Shown here piece after piece: positions 61,634 to 64,000 of a DNA stretch of 64,000 nucleotides. Where the stretch lies: the NCBI RefSeq assembly GCF_026151395.1, contig NZ_JAMQPV010000001.1:186001-250000 (forward strand). The letters run 5' to 3'. The notes beneath the pieces are model-generated. The model was not told where the DNA came from. It saw only the letters and a program-made list of their open reading frames with translations, and made no database searches. The position numbers and the translations under genes are program-made. Each line of letters opens with the position of its first letter. Within the stretch, counting starts at the first letter, position 1. The stretch comes from Leptospira limi. GTDB lineage: Bacteria; Spirochaetota; Leptospiria; Leptospirales; Leptospiraceae.

Positions 61634-62908
61634 TTATAGTAAAGCATAAACTCTTACGGGTTTTTCTTTACCTTTTACATGGGTTTCTCCTAGCAATTCT
61701 ACGGAGGAGGGCACCAAGGAAGATGCAACCGATTCGGATAGAATCACATCACGTCCGTATTCTTTAGTTAATTGTTCTAAACGACTAGCCAAGTTTACAA
61801 CATCTCCAATGACAGTGTATTCTTTCCGATCTCGAGATCCTACAGTTCCAGTGACAACTTCCCCACTATGGATTCCCATTCCGATTTTAATCGCAGGAAT
61901 TTCTTTTTGTTCCACCAAACTTTGAATACATTTTCGAATTTCCTTTGCAGCTCTCGCGCAAGATTGGATGTCAGCTCCATTGGAAATTGGGGCACCAAAT
62001 ACTGCCATAAAACCATCTCCAAGAAATTTATTTACTATTCCCCCATTTTGGTTAATGCATATGATTACATCTTGAAAAAGTCGATTTAAAAATTGGATTA
62101 AGTCTGTAGGTTTTTGAGTCTCTGCAAATTTTGTAAAATCACGTATATCAAAGAATAAAATACAAACGTGTTTTTCTTCACCATTCCAATCATCTCTTTG
62201 GTGCAATAATGTATTCACTACCTCTGGAGATACATGTTGTCCAAACAAAACACGGATTTGATTTTTTTCTGATTCTGCCGCCAAACTATTGATAAAACTA
62301 TTTCGAATTTGTCTCGAAACAAAAGCTGATAAAAATCCACCGACTAAAAAAATATTCGCCTTACCAAAGTAAATTGGGAATGAATATAATAATGGATCCA
62401 CTGCTCCTGGTTTTGTATTTTGAAGAAAATAATAAACAATTCCTAAATATTCTGCCCAAGATACAAATCCTATAAAAATAGCTAAACCAATATCCAAACG
62501 TAACGTAGCTAAAATGATGAAGAAAAAATATGCAAGCTCGGGAGGAGAGTTGAGTGCTAAGATTGGTATTTCCAAATTGATTCCCAAATATAACAAGAGT
62601 CCAGAGGGAATACTACTCTCTACTAGGGCGCCTACATAACGAATCGAGATAGGCGGAATTCTACCATCACGTATATTGGAGTCCAAAATTCTTAAAAGTA
62701 TATATGCATATAAGGTATTAAAAAGAAAATAAACTGGAGGAACCCAAATTGGGAATGGCTGTACATTCTTACTTAATAGATCGTCTCGGATAAAGAGCAC
62801 TTGGAATATTAATGCTACGGCTCCAGAGAGGAAAAGCCAAAATAGCGCTTTGGCACGTTTGCGTTCTGATTTTAAGATTTCAAATAAGAGAACTCTACTC
62901 GATTCCAT
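61634..62908 (-). CDS. Membrane class IIIb adenylate cyclase
   Basis: The 424-residue protein has six or seven transmembrane helices (about 20-205) of a MASE-like type, then a linker and the cyclase domain (about 245-424). The metal Asp is in F-F-D-I-R-D-F and the second in F-L-G-D-G. The base-recognition site is K-E-Y-T-V-I-G-D, with Thr, as in class IIIb adenylyl cyclases, many of which respond to bicarbonate. Transition-state residues are in N-L-A-S-R. It is a single-gene unit, with 570 bp separating it from the next gene. Confidence 0.9.
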   Translation of the reverse strand: MESSRVLLFEILKSERKRAKALFWLFLSGAVALIFQVLFIRDDLLSKNVQPFPIWVPPVYFLFNTLYAYILLRILDSNIRDGRIPPISIRYVGALVESSIPSGLLLYLGINLEIPILALNSPPELAYFFFIILATLRLDIGLAIFIGFVSWAEYLGIVYYFLQNTKPGAVDPLLYSFPIYFGKANIFLVGGFLSAFVSRQIRNSFINSLAAESEKNQIRVLFGQHVSPEVVNTLLHQRDDWNGEEKHVCILFFDIRDFTKFAETQKPTDLIQFLNRLFQDVIICINQNGGIVNKFLGDGFMAVFGAPISNGADIQSCARAAKEIRKCIQSLVEQKEIPAIKIGMGIHSGEVVTGTVGSRDRKEYTVIGDVVNLASRLEQLTKEYGRDVILSESVASSLVPSSVELLGETHVKGKEKPVRVYALL

Positions 62909-63479
62909 GATCTCAATTTCGGACGTGCGGATAAGTTGGAAATAAAAAATTAATATGTTTTTAACTTGTTTAGAGTTAGGAAATTTTTAGTTCCTAATTC
63001 ACTCCAACTCCTTTGCCATTTTTGTGGTAACAAAAAGTTGAGATTTATCGGAATAATTTAAAGATTTGTTTTGAATTGGTTTTTACATCAACTAACAAAA
63101 GTTCCAAATTTTGAAACCAGTCTGTAAAAATTACTATAAAAATGTGAGTGGAAATCCTTGAGTCTTCGAAAGTCTTCGATCGATTCCCCACACCTGTAAC
63201 AGATCAATCTCCAATTTAAGATCAGAAAACTTTGGTTGACAATTTGAAAAAACTAACTCAGGTAATATTGTTTTTGACTTTGGAAACACTGCACAGTTTA
63301 AGTAAGGTAAAACTATCAATTTTCTAAATCAAAAATGGAAAATTTTATATTCGGTTTCTTATTTTTATCTAGCAAAGAAAACAATCAAAAGAGTTGTTTA
63401 CTAATAGGAAATGTAAAACCGTTTGGAGAAAATTCCAAAATTCGAATACTCGCAACTCTATTTCAAAAGGTAAAACCAA
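62909..63479. other. 571-bp intergenic region, no gene supported
   Basis: AT-rich sequence between the divergent cyclase genes. It has no strong hairpin or repeat and no RNA gene that I can see. An open frame of 50 codons (63335-63487) exists near the end but is probably chance. The promoters of both cyclase genes should be in this region. Confidence 0.5.
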
Positions 63480-64000
63480 ATGTTTGATCTCTCATTTTTA
63501 GAACCAGAAAGGAAAACTTTAAAAATAAAACGTTCAGGCGATACCATATTAGAAACCGCAATCGCAAATAATTTTCCGCTATATCATTTATGTGGCGGAA
63601 ATGCGCGATGCACAACTTGTCGTGTTTTTGTTTCGGATGGGCTGGCTTTTCTTAGTGAAAGGAATGAAAGAGAAAAAACAATTGCCGATCGGAAAGGTTG
63701 GCCTAAAGAAATTCGTTTGTCATGCCAAACAGAAATTTTTGGAAACGTCGACGTCCAAAGGATCATTCGCGATGAAGAAGATCTTAAGAACATAACTTCC
63801 GAAACAAAAAATTCTAAAACAGGCGAAGAGTGTTATGCGACAATTTTATTTTTAGACATTAAAGGTTTTACTTCTTTTACAGAGTCAAGTTTAGCATATG
63901 ATGTTGTATTTGTTCTCAATCGATTTTTCCAAGAGATGAGTGATCCAATCCTTAACAATGGTGGATTTATCGATAAGTTCATCGGGGACGGTATCCTTGC
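63480..64000 (+). CDS. 2Fe-2S ferredoxin domain fused to class III nucleotide cyclase, cut by window end
   Basis: The ATG at 63480, behind an AAGG sequence, opens a frame without a stop until the window end (174 codons visible). Residues 1-95 are a 2Fe-2S ferredoxin domain: C38-G-G-N-A-R-C44-T-T-C47 and the fourth Cys82 in L-S-C-Q-T. A short linker leads to a class III cyclase domain starting near 118, with metal Asp126 (L-D-I-K-G-F-T) and Asp170 (K-F-I-G-D-G). The gene continues outside. The combination suggests a redox- or oxygen-controlled cyclase, and no close function is known to me. Confidence 0.85.
   Translation, partial: MFDLSFLEPERKTLKIKRSGDTILETAIANNFPLYHLCGGNARCTTCRVFVSDGLAFLSERNEREKTIADRKGWPKEIRLSCQTEIFGNVDVQRIIRDEEDLKNITSETKNSKTGEECYATILFLDIKGFTSFTESSLAYDVVFVLNRFFQEMSDPILNNGGFIDKFIGDGIL

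Noticed and set aside
63335..63487. A 50-codon open frame just before the ferredoxin-cyclase gene, with its stop overlapping that start
   Set aside because: It has no ribosome-binding site, no recognisable motif and an AT-rich composition that allows chance frames of this size. It was not called as a gene.
1..64000. Search for tRNA, rRNA, insertion sequences, integrases, toxin-antitoxin pairs, CRISPR arrays and phage genes
   Set aside because: None was found; no transposase or integrase motifs, no repeat-spacer series and no cloverleaf sequences were seen.

Overview
The window reads as chromosomal DNA from a spirochaete of the genus Leptospira, most likely a saprophytic or low-virulence lineage. 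This assignment is inference from gene style. The sequence is AT-rich. There are many exported proteins with relaxed lipoboxes ending in Asn-Cys, Phe-Cys or Ser-Cys. It is dense in 7TM-type receptors, SpoIIE/PP2C phosphatases, class III nucleotide cyclases and TetR regulators. A pbpC plus alpha-2-macroglobulin pair, an OxyR-AhpCF set and a multicopper-oxidase set are also present. I found no tRNA, rRNA, insertion sequence, prophage or CRISPR array, and the window shows no obvious island boundary.

Layout. 1-3.7 kb: the tail of an NmrA-like reductase, two exported proteins, an SRAP/YedK protein and a TetR regulator with a 25-bp palindrome in front of it. 3.7-12.6 kb: a minus-strand envelope operon of alpha-2-macroglobulin lipoprotein, penicillin-binding protein 1C and a sulfatase-fold membrane enzyme. 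13.2-18.8 kb: a multi-PAS hybrid histidine kinase converging on oxyR-ahpC-ahpF. 18.9-29.4 kb: a plus-strand run of SpoIIE phosphatase, LytTR response regulator, three small lipoproteins, TonB-dependent receptor, Cys-rich lipoprotein, ExbB-ExbD-TonB and a LytS-type histidine kinase. 29.3-33.3 kb: a copper cluster of cupredoxin/beta-helix protein, small membrane protein, multicopper oxidase and SCO1. 33.4-38.2 kb: a TolC-MacA-MacB efflux operon with its TetR. 38.3-43.6 kb: a TPM protein, a SulP transporter, a 7TM-AraC regulator and an SbtA-like bicarbonate transporter. 43.6-45.3 kb: a decayed ORF, a TetR regulator and an acyltransferase-like protein.

45.4-47.2 kb: a cobalamin riboswitch controlling two lipoproteins. 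47.4-53.5 kb: a signalling block with a methyltransferase, a SiaB-like kinase, a STAS protein, an acyltransferase fused to a cyclic-nucleotide-binding domain, a SpoIIE phosphatase, a class III cyclase and a second SiaB-like kinase. 53.4-55.5 kb: a TetR regulator divergent from a membrane protein and an ABA4-like protein, with three phased repeats in the shared promoter. 55.5-61.5 kb: an ankyrin protein, two oxidoreductases, a DUF4846 protein, a LOG-family hydrolase and an exported protein. 61.6-64 kb: a membrane class III cyclase, followed at the window edge by a truncated gene joining a 2Fe-2S ferredoxin domain to a class III cyclase.

The strongest candidates for undescribed biology are the partner-switch/cyclase/CNB-acyltransferase block, the ferredoxin-cyclase fusion, the riboswitch-controlled lipoprotein pair that lacks an adjacent BtuB, and the copper cluster containing a cupredoxin-beta-helix-membrane fusion.
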